Shown here piece after piece: positions 1 to 8,505 of a stretch of DNA of 64,000 nucleotides. The stretch spans positions 1-64,000 of the forward strand of contig NZ_BAIN01000009.1 in assembly GCF_000613285.1 (NCBI RefSeq). Direction: 5' to 3'. The notes under the pieces were generated by a model. That model saw nothing but the letters and a program-made list of their open reading frames with translations, was not told the origin of the DNA and did not search any database. The DNA comes from Acetobacter papayae JCM 25143 (GTDB taxonomy: Bacteria; Pseudomonadota; Alphaproteobacteria; Acetobacterales; Acetobacteraceae). Position numbers and translations under genes: made by a program. Every line of letters begins with the position of its first letter. The first letter of the stretch is position 1.

Positions 1-501
1 GGCGGCTGGGGCGGCGGTTATCCGTCCATGGGCTGGTGGGCCCCTGATTACTATGGCGGCTGGAACTATCCGGCTTATGGCTGGGGCTATGATAGCTGGA
101 ACGATCCGTGGATCAGCCCCGGCTGGGCTGGCTGGGGTTGGGGCTGGTCTGCTCCGTTCATGTTTGGGGCTGCCATGGGCTCGTCAGTTGGCAATGTTGT
201 TGTTGTTCGGGGTAATGGCCAGTCGGCCGGTTCGTCCGGTGGCGCGTATTACAATGAGCAGGGGCAGTATGTAACCTCCCAGCCAATGCAGTCCGGGGGT
301 ATGACATCCTACCCCAGCTATGCCGTGCCGGGTGGGGCGCAGAGCATGACGCAGGTGAACGGGCAGGCGCCTTTTCCCTCGCCGGTTTATACCGCAACCC
401 CGACCACAAACCCCGGTACAACGCAGGGTGATCCAACGGTTGTGCATTGTGCGAGTGGGCGGTTCTTTAACGTCATGACCCAGAGCTGTGACAGCCCGTA
501 A
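1..501 (+). CDS. Gly/Trp/Tyr-rich protein, 3' part (partial)
   Basis: The reading frame is open from the first base of the window, so this is the C-terminal part of a gene that begins upstream. The visible 166 residues start with about 45 residues dominated by Gly, Trp, Tyr and Pro. A hydrophobic Gly/Ala stretch follows, then a Ser/Thr/Pro/Gln-rich tail with two cysteines close to the C-terminus (VVHCASGRFF and QSCDSP). This composition suggests an exported or outer-membrane-associated protein. The N-terminus and any signal peptide are outside the window and I do not recognise a family. A strong terminator follows 30 bp after the stop. The coding call rests on the long open frame and the terminator placement; the function is unknown. 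Confidence 0.6.
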   Translation, partial: GGWGGGYPSMGWWAPDYYGGWNYPAYGWGYDSWNDPWISPGWAGWGWGWSAPFMFGAAMGSSVGNVVVVRGNGQSAGSSGGAYYNEQGQYVTSQPMQSGGMTSYPSYAVPGGAQSMTQVNGQAPFPSPVYTATPTTNPGTTQGDPTVVHCASGRFFNVMTQSCDSP

Positions 502-531
502 CGCTTGGTCAGAGAGAGTGTGAGGGCGTGC

Positions 532-569
532 CCGGCCCGGTTTCCCATAAGGGGAGCCGGGCCGGTTTT
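532..569 (+). terminator. Rho-independent terminator
   Basis: A 9-bp GC stem (CCGGCCCGG at 532-540 with CCGGGCCGG at 557-565) has an inner CCC/GGG pairing and is followed by TTTT. It lies directly after the Gly/Trp-rich gene and before the convergent ogt. Confidence 0.8.
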
Positions 570-572
570 GTC

Positions 573-1037
573 TCAGGCCTTGCTCGGGAACTCGGCCCCT
601 TCGAGCCTCAGAAGCCACGCTTTGTCTTCCACCCCGCCATCACCGGAGTAACCGCCCAGCCCTTGCTGCGCGACAATACGGTGGCAGGGAATGAGAATGG
701 GAATAGGGTTACGGCCCACTGCCTGCCCGACAGACTGGGCGCTGCCACCTACCTGTGCGGCCAGTGCGCCATAAGTGAGGGTCTGCCCGACAGGGATTGT
801 GCAGAGGGCTGCCCAGATTTTTTTCTGATAGGCCGTGCCAAAAGGTGCCATGGCAAGGGGGAAAGCCCCTTGGGCTGCGGGGTCATCAAACCATGTATCC
901 AACCACGAGCAGGCCTGACTGAGCAGGGGCGTTTCGGTCTGATCGCGCCCCCAGCCCCAGTCCAGAGAAATAATGGCGCCGTCTTCTTCCGAAAGGGTGA
1001 GCGGGCCGAGGGGGGAATGCAGGGAAAGCTGGGGCAT
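573..1037 (-). CDS. ogt: Methylated-DNA--protein-cysteine methyltransferase
   Basis: This 154-residue protein should remove O6-alkyl groups from guanine (and O4-alkyl from thymine) in DNA by suicidal transfer to a cysteine. The acceptor motif PCHRI is present near residue 117, preceded by the conserved helix-turn-helix DNA-binding region (QKKIWAAL, TYGALAAQVG, AVGRNP). The length is typical of Ogt/AGT enzymes that lack the Ada regulatory domain. The C-terminal GYSGDGGVEDKAWLLRLEG matches the usual end of the family. It is a single gene, divergent from mnmE and convergent with the Gly/Trp-rich gene. The family assignment is secure; whether it is constitutive or inducible cannot be told from the sequence. 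Confidence 0.93.
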   Translation of the reverse strand: MPQLSLHSPLGPLTLSEEDGAIISLDWGWGRDQTETPLLSQACSWLDTWFDDPAAQGAFPLAMAPFGTAYQKKIWAALCTIPVGQTLTYGALAAQVGGSAQSVGQAVGRNPIPILIPCHRIVAQQGLGGYSGDGGVEDKAWLLRLEGAEFPSKA

Positions 1038-1227
1038 GGTCAGAAAGAAACCTTCCGGGGAATAATCAGGGCAGGCTGGTGCCTAAACCCTCTGGATAAT
1101 GCGCAATTGTGCCACGCCTGCCAGCTTATTGGCATCTTATCATTTTTTGAATCTACGACTGGCGCGGAAACTGCATTAGAAGCGGTGGTGCCACAAGGGC
1201 AGGAAGCAGCAAAGGGGGAGCGCGGCA

Positions 1228-2547
1228 TTGGGCTATCAGGGTGAAGAGACGATTTTTGCTCTGGCCAGCGGTGTGGAGCGTGCCGCCATTGCCGTGATGC
1301 GTGTGAGCGGGAAAGGGAGTGCAGCCCTGCTGGAGCATCTGTGCGGACGCCTGCCACCCCCACGCCATGCGGGCCTGCGCAGGCTCTGGCGTAATGCACA
1401 GACCCGCGAGACTGAGTTGGACCACGCCGTTGTGCTGTGGTTTCCCGGCCCGGCCAGCTATACGGGAGAGGACGGGTTTGAGCTGCACCTGCATGCCGGG
1501 CCAGCCATTATCCGCGCGGTGTCGGATGTGCTGGTGGAGCAGGGTGCCCGCCCGGCGGAACCGGGGGAGTTTACCCGCCGCGCCGTTGTAAACGGGCGTC
1601 TGGACCTGCTGGAAGCTGAAGGCATTGCAGATCTGGTTGCCGCTGAAACCGAAGGCCAGCGCAGGCAGGCTCTGGCCCAGACCGATGGTGCGCTCAGCCG
1701 GATGTATAAGGACTGGGCCGACCAGCTCAAGCAAAGTCTGGCCTGGCAGGAAGCGCTGATAGATTTTGCGGATGAAGAACTCCCCCCCGAGGTCGAGCAG
1801 GGTCTGTTATCTGGCATGGGGGCGCTGCTGGCGGATATGGAGCAGCATATAGCCGAAGGTCAGCAGGGAGAGCGGATCAGGGGTGGGATGGTTTTTGCCA
1901 TTGCAGGCCCCCCCAATGCGGGTAAATCAAGCCTGTTGAACTGGCTGGCCGGGCGCGATGCAGCGATTGTTTCACCCGTTGCTGGCACCACGCGTGATGC
2001 ACTTGAAATTGTCACTACCCTTGCGGGCATACGGGTGACGTTTATTGATACGGCGGGCCTGCGCGAGACGGAAGATGCCATTGAGGCGGAAGGGGTGCGC
2101 CGGGCATTGTTTCACGTGAAACAGGCTGATTGTGTTATTCAGATGTTCGCGGCAGATACGCCACCGCGCACTGTGTTTCCCGGCGCTGTTCTGGTAGGAA
2201 ACAAAACCGATTGCGGGAGCGTGCCAGAATCGGTTGAAGATGTGCCGGTTGTGGCCGTCAGCCTCAAAACTGGTAATGGCCTGCAAGACTTGCGGGCTGT
2301 GCTGGAACGCCGGGCCGAAATGCTGACAGCATCTTCCTCCGGCATGCCATTGCTGACGCGGGCACGGCACGCCGCGGGTGTAAAGGAAGCCTGCGAGCAC
2401 CTGCATGCCGCGATGGTGCAGGACTGGCCCGAAATGCGTGCCGAGGAACTGCGGCTGGCCATGCGGGCATTAGGCCGCCTGACGGGGGAAGTCGGGGTTG
2501 AAGATCTGCTGGATGCGATATTCGGGCAGTTCTGCATAGGAAAATAG
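1228..2547 (+). CDS. mnmE: tRNA modification GTPase MnmE
   Basis: MnmE acts with MnmG to place (carboxymethyl)aminomethyl groups on the wobble uridine of certain tRNAs. The 439-residue protein has the N-terminal tetrahydrofolate-binding domain ([15 protein letters not shown]), a helical domain, and an inserted Ras-like G domain with GPPNAGKSS (P-loop), [10 protein letters not shown] (G3) and NKTD (G4). It ends in the invariant FCIGK, whose cysteine is functionally required. The start is taken as TTG at 1228, with AAAGGGGGAG about 8 bases upstream; no ATG gives a full N-terminus. The partner gene mnmG follows after a short gap. A perfect parS site lies inside the gene at 2108-2123, so the coding sequence also serves chromosome segregation. 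Confidence 0.96.
   Translation: MGYQGEETIFALASGVERAAIAVMRVSGKGSAALLEHLCGRLPPPRHAGLRRLWRNAQTRETELDHAVVLWFPGPASYTGEDGFELHLHAGPAIIRAVSDVLVEQGARPAEPGEFTRRAVVNGRLDLLEAEGIADLVAAETEGQRRQALAQTDGALSRMYKDWADQLKQSLAWQEALIDFADEELPPEVEQGLLSGMGALLADMEQHIAEGQQGERIRGGMVFAIAGPPNAGKSSLLNWLAGRDAAIVSPVAGTTRDALEIVTTLAGIRVTFIDTAGLRETEDAIEAEGVRRALFHVKQADCVIQMFAADTPPRTVFPGAVLVGNKTDCGSVPESVEDVPVVAVSLKTGNGLQDLRAVLERRAEMLTASSSGMPLLTRARHAAGVKEACEHLHAAMVQDWPEMRAEELRLAMRALGRLTGEVGVEDLLDAIFGQFCIGK
2108..2123. promoter_or_regulatory. parS centromere site (in mnmE)
   Basis: TGTTTCACGTGAAACA is a perfect 16-bp palindrome identical to the bacterial parS consensus bound by ParB. It lies within the mnmE reading frame, about 2.9 kb upstream of parA. 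A second copy lies at 4480-4495. Confidence 0.93.
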
Positions 2548-2589
2548 GGGGCTGGCTATACAGCCCAAGTGAGGGAAAAGGTTAGGGTC

Positions 2590-4470
2590 ATGCAGGCGGG
2601 TTATGATGTCATTGTGGTGGGGGGAGGCCATGCGGGGTGCGAGGCTGCCGCTGCCGCTGCGCGTTGTGGTGCGCGTACCGCATTGCTGACCCATAGCCGG
2701 GCCACACTAGGGGCCATGTCCTGCAATCCGGCCATAGGCGGTATTGGTAAGGGGCATCTGGTGCGCGAGATTGATGCGCTGGATGGGCTGATGGGCAAGG
2801 CGGCTGACCGGGCCGGTATTCACTTCAAGCTGCTCAACCGCTCCAAGGGGCCAGCCGTGCAGGGGCCGCGCGCGCAGGCGGACAGGTTTTTGTATCGCAC
2901 TGCCATTCAGGCCCTGCTGGCCGAGCAGGACGGGCTGGAAGTTGTGGAAGGCGCTGCGGCTGATCTCGTATGCGATGCGCTGGGCCGTGTGTGTGGCGTG
3001 GTTACGGAAGACGGCAGGCATTTGCAGGCCGGGGCTGTGGTGCTGACAACCGGCACGTTTCTTGATGGCGTGATTCATATTGGCCATGAAAGCCGCCCGG
3101 CAGGCCGTATTGGCGAGGCGCCGTCCGTCCAGCTTGCCAAAAGGCTCAAAGGGTTGGGCCTGCGAATGGGGCGGCTGAAAACCGGCACGCCCGCACGCAT
3201 CAAGAGCGAGAGCATTGACTGGGACAGCCTTGCGCGTGATCCGGGTGATGTTGTGCCGGAACCGTTCAGCCGTATGACTCAGGCCATTACCACGCCCCAG
3301 CTAACCTGCGGCATTACGGCTACCACGGAAGAAACGCACCGGATTATTCGCGAGCATCTGCATCTGTCGGCTGTTTATGGTGGCGGCATTTCCGGCCGTG
3401 GGCCGCGCTATTGCCCATCGATAGAAGACAAGGTGGTGCGGTTTGCGGAAAAAACCAGTCACCAGATTTTTCTCGAGCCTGAAGCCCTGCCCGAGCATGA
3501 AGGGGGAGACCTCGTTTATCCGAACGGTATTTCAACCAGCCTGCCCGCCACGGTGCAGGAAATGATGATCCGTTCTATCCCCGGGCTGGAACGCGCGGTG
3601 ATTGCCCAGCATGGCTACGCAGTGGAATATGACTATGTCGACCCGCGTGAGCTGACTGCCGCACTGGAACTGCGTGCCGTGCCCAACCTGTTTCTGGCAG
3701 GGCAGATCAATGGCACCACCGGGTATGAAGAGGCCGGGGCACAGGGGCTTGTTGCTGGGGTCAATGCGGCCCGGCGTGCTGGCGGGCAGGAGGCAGTCAG
3801 CCTTGATCGGGGCAAGGCGTATATTGGCGTCATGATCGATGATCTGACCACCCAAGGGGTGAGTGAGCCATACCGCATGTTTACCTCGCGGGCGGAATAC
3901 AGGCTGACCTTGCGGGCTGACAATGCCGATATGCGACTGACCCAACTGGGTGCGGAATGGGGGTGTGTCGGGGCAGAACGGCAGGCGGTCTTTGCGCGTG
4001 ATGTTGCGGCCATAGAGAGTGCCACCCGGCAGGCGGAAGAGCAGAGTTGGCAGCCGCAGGAACTCACCCGGCTGGGGATGAAAATCTCGCAGGATGGACG
4101 GCGGCGCAGTCTGGTGGAGATTCTGGGCTACGGCACGGATGAGGCCGTTATAAGCAGCCTTGCCCCATGGTTTTTACAGGTGCCTGAGCGTGCCCGGCAC
4201 TATATTGTCACGCAGGCCCGCTATAGCGGTTATCTGGCGCGCCAGCAGCGCGAAATCCGGCAGCTTGAGGTGGAAACGGAAATCCGCTTCCCCCCCGATA
4301 TGGACTTTGCGGCTATTGGTGGCTTGAGTGCTGAAATGCAGGAACGGCTTGAAGCCGCCCGGCCGGAAAGTTTTTCGGCCGCGCAGAGGGTTAAGGGGGT
4401 AACCCCCTCCGCACTGATGGCGGTTCTGGCTTATCTGCGTAAGGGAAAAACCCATGCCCGCACCGTATGA
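2590..4470 (+). CDS. mnmG: tRNA uridine-5-carboxymethylaminomethyl modification enzyme MnmG
   Basis: This FAD-dependent partner of MnmE acts in wobble-uridine modification. The 626-residue protein begins with the FAD dinucleotide fold ([12 protein letters not shown]). It carries both family signatures, [15 protein letters not shown] near residue 270 and [17 protein letters not shown] near residue 370, followed by the C-terminal helical domain that contacts MnmE and tRNA. The ATG at 2590 is chosen because it places the FAD motif about 10 residues from the N-terminus, as in relatives; an in-frame GTG at 2569 is possible. Its 3' end overlaps rsmG by 17 bp, indicating co-transcription with the downstream genes. 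Confidence 0.95.
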   Translation: MQAGYDVIVVGGGHAGCEAAAAAARCGARTALLTHSRATLGAMSCNPAIGGIGKGHLVREIDALDGLMGKAADRAGIHFKLLNRSKGPAVQGPRAQADRFLYRTAIQALLAEQDGLEVVEGAAADLVCDALGRVCGVVTEDGRHLQAGAVVLTTGTFLDGVIHIGHESRPAGRIGEAPSVQLAKRLKGLGLRMGRLKTGTPARIKSESIDWDSLARDPGDVVPEPFSRMTQAITTPQLTCGITATTEETHRIIREHLHLSAVYGGGISGRGPRYCPSIEDKVVRFAEKTSHQIFLEPEALPEHEGGDLVYPNGISTSLPATVQEMMIRSIPGLERAVIAQHGYAVEYDYVDPRELTAALELRAVPNLFLAGQINGTTGYEEAGAQGLVAGVNAARRAGGQEAVSLDRGKAYIGVMIDDLTTQGVSEPYRMFTSRAEYRLTLRADNADMRLTQLGAEWGCVGAERQAVFARDVAAIESATRQAEEQSWQPQELTRLGMKISQDGRRRSLVEILGYGTDEAVISSLAPWFLQVPERARHYIVTQARYSGYLARQQREIRQLEVETEIRFPPDMDFAAIGGLSAEMQERLEAARPESFSAAQRVKGVTPSALMAVLAYLRKGKTHARTV

Positions 4471-5053
4471 GAGCCTGCCTGTTTCACGTGAAACAGGCGA
4501 GCGGCTCACCCGTTATGCGGAGCTTCTGCAAAAATGGAACCCACGGATCAACCTTGTCTCGCCCAGAGATATGGAGAACCTGTGGGAGCGGCATATTCTG
4601 GATAGTCTGCAACTCCTTCCTTTGTTAAAAGGGCACGAGCGGTTTACCGATATGGGGTCAGGCGGTGGCTTTCCCGGTGTGGTGCTGGGTATTGCGGCAG
4701 ATATCCCCGGTGTGCTGATCGAGTCTGACCAGAGAAAGGCGGCGTTTCTGCGCGAGGCCGCTCGGGTGAGCGGTGCACGGCTTGAGGTTGTGGCATCCCG
4801 GCTGGAGCAGGCACAGGTGCCCGCTGCCCCCGTGGTAACAGCCCGCGCGCTGGCTCCGCTAGGTAAGCTGCTTGAATGGGCCTTTCCATTGCTGGAGGCC
4901 GGAGGACGCTGCCTGTTCCTGAAAGGGCAGCAGGCCGCACAGGAAATCAGGGAGGCGGAAAAGGACTGGCGGATGGATATCCGAACCTATCCGAGCCAAA
5001 CCGCGTCCGATGGCGTGATTCTGGAAGTGAGTAATTTCAATCGTGTCAGATAA
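4454..5053 (+). CDS. rsmG: 16S rRNA (guanine-N7) methyltransferase RsmG
   Basis: RsmG methylates G527 of 16S rRNA using S-adenosylmethionine. The 199-residue protein shows the family order: WNPRINLVS near the N-terminus, ERHILDSL, then the SAM-binding loop [10 protein letters not shown], the acidic residue in [14 protein letters not shown], and TARALAPL. The start ATG at 4454 lies inside mnmG, and the 3' end overlaps parA by 11 bp, so the gene sits in a compact mnmG-rsmG-parA-parB unit. Codons 9-14 are formed by a perfect parS palindrome (4480-4495). Loss of this enzyme is known in other bacteria to give low-level streptomycin resistance. Confidence 0.94.
   Translation: MPAPYESLPVSRETGERLTRYAELLQKWNPRINLVSPRDMENLWERHILDSLQLLPLLKGHERFTDMGSGGGFPGVVLGIAADIPGVLIESDQRKAAFLREAARVSGARLEVVASRLEQAQVPAAPVVTARALAPLGKLLEWAFPLLEAGGRCLFLKGQQAAQEIREAEKDWRMDIRTYPSQTASDGVILEVSNFNRVR
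4480..4495. promoter_or_regulatory. parS centromere site (in rsmG)
   Basis: This is a second perfect TGTTTCACGTGAAACA, here extended by three further matching bases on each side (palindrome 4477-4498). It lies in the first codons of rsmG, about 550 bp upstream of parA, and is an expected ParB nucleation site. Confidence 0.94.
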
Positions 5054-5827
5054 AAAAACACAGACCTGTCGTATTCTTGCTGTCGCCAACCAGAAGGGCG
5101 GCGTAGGCAAGACAACCACATCCATCAATCTGGCGGCGGCTCTGGCTGCTGGTGGTGCACGGGTTGTTCTGGTCGATCTCGACCCACAGGGGAATGCCTC
5201 CACAGGGGTTAGCGTTGCGTATGATGCCCGCAAGGGCGGTACATACGGGCTGCTCATGCTCGAAAAAACCGCGCATGACCTGTTGCAGCCAACCGAAGTA
5301 CCAAACCTGTCCGTTATCGCCTCGGATACGGAACTGGTTGGCGCAGAAATTGAACTGGTCGATGCCCCTGACCGTGAAACCCGGCTCCGTTCGGCGCTGG
5401 CGCCGCTTCAGGCTGAGGCAGATTATATCATTATCGACTGCCCCCCAGTCTGGGCCTGCTGACCCTGAACGCCCTTGTTGCGGCGGATGGTGTACTGGCG
5501 CCGTTGCAGTGCGAGTTCTTTGCGCTTGAAGGGCTGGGCCATCTGGTGCGCACCATTGGCAGTGTGCGCAAAAAACTTAACCCGGCACTGAAAATGGCCG
5601 GAATTGTGCTGACCATGTATGACCGGCGCAATAATCTGTCCGAACTGGTTGCGGCGGATGCCCGGAGCTTTTTCAAGGATGACGTGCTGCAAACCGTTAT
5701 CCCCAGAAATATCCGTATTTCCGAGGCGCAGAGCTACGGCCAGCCCGTGACCGTTTATGACAGCAGGGCTAGCGGTGCTATGGCCTATCAGGCACTAGCC
5801 GCTGAAATCATCGAGAGGACAGCATGA
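5043..5827 (+). CDS. parA: Chromosome-partitioning ATPase ParA (frameshifted as read)
   Basis: ParA is the Walker-type ATPase that, with ParB and parS, segregates the replication origin. The N-terminal part (from GTG 5043) has the deviant Walker A motif KGGVGKTTT near residue 20, [10 protein letters not shown], and IIIDCPP. After that the frame stops at 5462, while the rest of the protein ([30 protein letters not shown]) continues in another frame to 5827. Adding one C to the C6 run at about 5441-5446 restores a normal 261-residue ParA. Because the gene is normally important and its partner parB is intact and overlaps by 4 bp (ATGA), I favour sequencing error over loss. A recoding event on the C-run is a less likely alternative. 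Confidence 0.88.
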
Positions 5828-6780
5828 GCGGAACCGTGAAAAAACCAGCCGCCCGTCCCAGACTGGGCCGTGGCCTTGCTGCGCTGCTGGGCGATGCGGC
5901 TGTGGCGCAGTCCGTTTCTGTCCCCGCAGCACAGCAGGCTGGCGCCTCTGTTGTTGAGGCGCACACACAGCCAACTGAGCCAGTGCGTGTGGTGGGTGTC
6001 AGTTCTCTTCCGGTGGAAGCTCTGGTGCCGGGGCCTTTCCAGCCGCGTCAGGATATGCAGCCTGAAGCGCTGGAAGAACTGGCCCAGTCTATCCGTGAGC
6101 GGGGTATCCTTCAGCCTATTCTGGTCCGGCCTGACCCCGACCAGCCAGGGCAGTATCAGATTATCGCCGGTGAACGTCGCTGGCGGGCCGCACAGCTTGC
6201 ACAGTGTCACGATGTGCCAGTGCATGTGCGTGACCTGGACGAAGCCGATGCCATGGCGGCGGCGCTGGTGGAAAATCTGCAACGGGCAGACCTGAACCCG
6301 GTTGAAGAAGCCGAAGGCCTTAACCGCCTACAGGAAGACTATAACCTTACGCAGGAAGACCTTGCCAAAGCCATTGGCAAGTCTCGCCCGCATGTCGCCA
6401 ACATGCTGCGGCTTTTGCGCCTGCCCGAAGCCGTGCGGACAGAACTTAAGACCGGCAACCTGTCAGCCGGTCATGCCAGAGCGCTGCTGTCGCATCCCAA
6501 TCCGGTGGCTGCTGCGGCCGAGGTCATTAGCCGTGGCCTGTCGGTTAGGCAGACAGAAGCCCTTGTACAGAAGGCTCTGAGCCAGCAGGGGAGCCCTGTC
6601 GCCACCCCGCAGGACAAAGCGCCCAAAGACCCCGAAATCAAGGCGCTTGAGCGCGATCTGGCCAGCAGGCTCGGGTTGCGTGTGGCTGTGAAATTTAACG
6701 GACACCAGAGCGGTTCGCTGGAAATTCACTACAAAAACCTTGATCAGCTCGATGTGGTGCTGGCTTTGTTAAAATCTTGA
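5824..6780 (+). CDS. parB: Chromosome-partitioning protein ParB
   Basis: This 318-residue ParB/Spo0J protein binds the two upstream parS sites and spreads on DNA. The N-terminal [11 protein letters not shown] is the usual ParA-interacting segment. It is followed by the ParB/Srx domain with the CTP-binding region ([19 protein letters not shown]), the helix-turn-helix region ([24 protein letters not shown]) and the C-terminal dimerisation domain. The start ATG at 5824 overlaps the parA stop, implying translational coupling. The gene is intact and ends 68 bp before tRNA-Lys. Confidence 0.95.
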   Translation: MSGTVKKPAARPRLGRGLAALLGDAAVAQSVSVPAAQQAGASVVEAHTQPTEPVRVVGVSSLPVEALVPGPFQPRQDMQPEALEELAQSIRERGILQPILVRPDPDQPGQYQIIAGERRWRAAQLAQCHDVPVHVRDLDEADAMAAALVENLQRADLNPVEEAEGLNRLQEDYNLTQEDLAKAIGKSRPHVANMLRLLRLPEAVRTELKTGNLSAGHARALLSHPNPVAAAAEVISRGLSVRQTEALVQKALSQQGSPVATPQDKAPKDPEIKALERDLASRLGLRVAVKFNGHQSGSLEIHYKNLDQLDVVLALLKS

Positions 6781-6848
6781 TTTTTATGGCTTGTGCAGAG
6801 GCGGAAGAGGTGTTAGAAAGCGCCTACTTCAGCCCGAACAGGCTGTAA

Positions 6849-6918
<70 letters not shown>

Positions 6919-6930
<12 letters not shown>

Positions 6931-6951
6931 TCCTTAGATTTTGGTGGTTTT
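6919..6951 (+). terminator. Terminator of tRNA-Lys (element copy)
   Basis: CCACCAA (6919-6925) pairs with TTGGTGG (6941-6947) and is followed by TTTT. An equivalent hairpin follows the duplicated tRNA end at 18867-18898, so the integrating element brought its own terminator. Confidence 0.6.
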
Positions 6952-6980
6952 AAGGTTTCAGGCTGGCAGGGTGTCCAGCT

Positions 6981-7008
6981 TCCGGAGTCAATCCGGAGTC
7001 ATTTGAAA
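6981..7008 (+). repeat. 28-bp direct repeat, left copy (tandem decamer)
   Basis: A 28-bp sequence made of two tandem TCCGGAGTCA-like decamers plus ATTTGAAA. It is identical to 18678-18705, so one copy lies near each end of the element in the same orientation. It is a candidate arm-type binding site for the integrase or AlpA-like protein. Confidence 0.7.
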
Positions 7009-7397
7009 CCGTTTTTTCTAGATCGCATGGGGCAGGGTTCTTTCCCGCCAGCGGTTCTGTCACCCGAAAAATATGACTGTCTTTCCCCCCGGATCTCTAT
7101 GTGTCTTTTTGTTTCAATTTCGCGGATGCAAAAATTTGGTTATGGCGCGGTCCCGGTGCTCATGCCTGTGAGAGATTAAACACCCCTATCCCTATGGGTG
7201 CCTCCGCTGTTTGAAAAACTTGATTGTTTTCAATTGGCAGAAAAAATCCGCGCGTGAGCCTGATGCGGTTGCGGTGCCCAAGGGCATCCCGACTTTCAGA
7301 TAGCCCCCCACCTACGAGCCTAGGTTAAGATATGCGTTTTACGCATGACCTTGGCCGCGTCACACCTTCCCGTTCTTACCACCCCTACCCCAAAAAA

Positions 7398-7510
7398 GGT
7401 GTATCAGGTGTAACAGGTGTATCACTCTAGATAAGTGACTGATTTACTTATCTAAAAGTGATACACCTTTTTTGTTCTGGCTGTTACACCTGCCGAAAAT
7501 AGGTGTATCA
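7398..7510. repeat. Iteron-like 9-bp repeats, left end
   Basis: Three tandem copies of GGTGTATCA/GGTGTAACA lie at 7398-7424. Inverted copies are at 7459-7467 and 7482-7490, and another direct copy is at 7502-7510. The third copy and the first inverted copy also form a long interrupted palindrome (7416-7436 with 7446-7467) whose inner arms are AGATAAGT/ACTTATCT. The rest of the stretch from 6952 to 7722 has no convincing gene. Such clustered repeats fit a replication origin, an operator or integrase arm sites. Confidence 0.75.
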
Positions 7511-7722
7511 CTTTGAAAGTGAAAATGGCTGTTTTCTGCCATTCATAAGGATATTGCCGCTCTAAACGGCTGGTTTTCCCTGCTTTTAGCCGCTTAAAAT
7601 GCACACTTTTTGTTATGCTTTTGGTGCATGGCTTGGCTTGTTTCAGCCCTCAAATGCTCAAAAATCGGAAAAGAAACCCGCGCGCTGCCCGCGCACCACA
7701 CCACGCATGTCATGGCCACGGC

Positions 7723-8283
7723 TCACGCAGGCTCGATTGCATCCTTGCAGCGATAAACAGAGGCCCGGCTTATACCAAGGCGGCTGGCAATCTCAGCGGC
7801 GCTCATACCCTGCTCCATAAGTGCCTGCACTTCTGTAGCCTGATTGCGGGCTGTGGGCTTGCGCCCTTTATAACGTCCGTCCGCCTTAGCCTTGGCTATG
7901 CCTTCCATCTGGCGTTCCCGGCGGAGGTTTGTCTCAAACTCAGCAAATACGCCCAGCATATCCAGAAAGGCTTTGCCTGCTGCTGTGCTGGTGTCCACGG
8001 GCTGTTCTGTGCAGCGCAAGGCCGCACCCTTTGCCTTGAGTTCCATCATAATGGTTTGAAGGTCAGCAATGGAGCGGGCCAGCCGGTCTATGCGTGTGAC
8101 GACCAGCACATCGCCCCGCTGGAGGAAGGCAAGCAGGGTTTGCAGTTCTTTCCTGCCACTGGTGCTCGACCCTGAAACTTTTTCGGAGCGAATGACGGTG
8201 CACCCGGCTGCGGCAAGGGTCTGCTCTTGAATGGTCAGGTCTTGGTCAGTCGTACTGACTCGCGCATATCCATAAATGGTCAT
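7723..8283 (-). CDS. Serine recombinase (resolvase/invertase family)
   Basis: This 186-residue protein is a small serine recombinase. The N-terminal catalytic domain has YARVSTTDQ with the nucleophilic serine near residue 9, then VSGSSTSGRKELQTLL, DVLVVTRIDRLARS (active-site arginines) and FAEFETNLRRERQ. A short C-terminal helix-turn-helix follows (GMSAAEIASRLGISRASVYR). The start is placed at 8283 (MTIYGYARVS), which matches the family; the frame extends 7 codons further upstream. Such enzymes resolve plasmid dimers or invert DNA. Here, in an element with primase/helicase genes, multimer resolution of an excised circle is plausible. It is the leftmost gene of the element, downstream of the DUF927 gene on the same strand. 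Confidence 0.9.
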   Translation of the reverse strand: MTIYGYARVSTTDQDLTIQEQTLAAAGCTVIRSEKVSGSSTSGRKELQTLLAFLQRGDVLVVTRIDRLARSIADLQTIMMELKAKGAALRCTEQPVDTSTAAGKAFLDMLGVFAEFETNLRRERQMEGIAKAKADGRYKGRKPTARNQATEVQALMEQGMSAAEIASRLGISRASVYRCKDAIEPA

Positions 8284-8297
8284 TTCGCGTCTCGTTT

Positions 8298-8362
8298 GTC
8301 TCAATAGGGTTTAGACTTTCTCTTTTGTCTGTCTCAAAATTAAAAATCAACCTATTTGAGAC
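8298..8362. promoter_or_regulatory. Candidate res site or operator of the serine recombinase
   Basis: GTCTCAATAGG (8298-8308) and CCTATTTGAGAC (8351-8362) form an inverted pair just upstream of the recombinase. Further GTCTC/TGTCTCA elements lie between and after them, to about 8405. Resolvases usually bind such sites next to their own gene. No experimental basis is available. Confidence 0.4.
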
Positions 8363-8505
8363 GCAGAAAACCGCCATCCCACTGTCTCATAAATTTGTCT
8401 CTATGGGGTATACTTCAAAGAGACACGGCGAGTCATGCTGCTGGTGCATACCGAGCAAAAATAGACCGGAGGCAAACGGACACGCTCCCTCCCTCCGGCC
8501 ATAGG

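Noticed and set aside
528-1244. 238-codon ORF on the + strand
   Set aside because: It is antisense to ogt, whose PCHRI motif and domain order are unmistakable, and its translation shows no folded-protein pattern.
5430-5470. Programmed frameshifting as the main explanation for parA
   Set aside because: Many other genes in the window carry similar single-base breaks, so a common technical cause is more likely; kept only as an alternative.
7398-7510. CRISPR array
   Set aside because: The repeats are 9 bp, contiguous and in both orientations, without spacers of uniform length; no cas genes are present.
7615-8175. 186-codon ORF on the + strand
   Set aside because: It is the antisense shadow of the serine recombinase.
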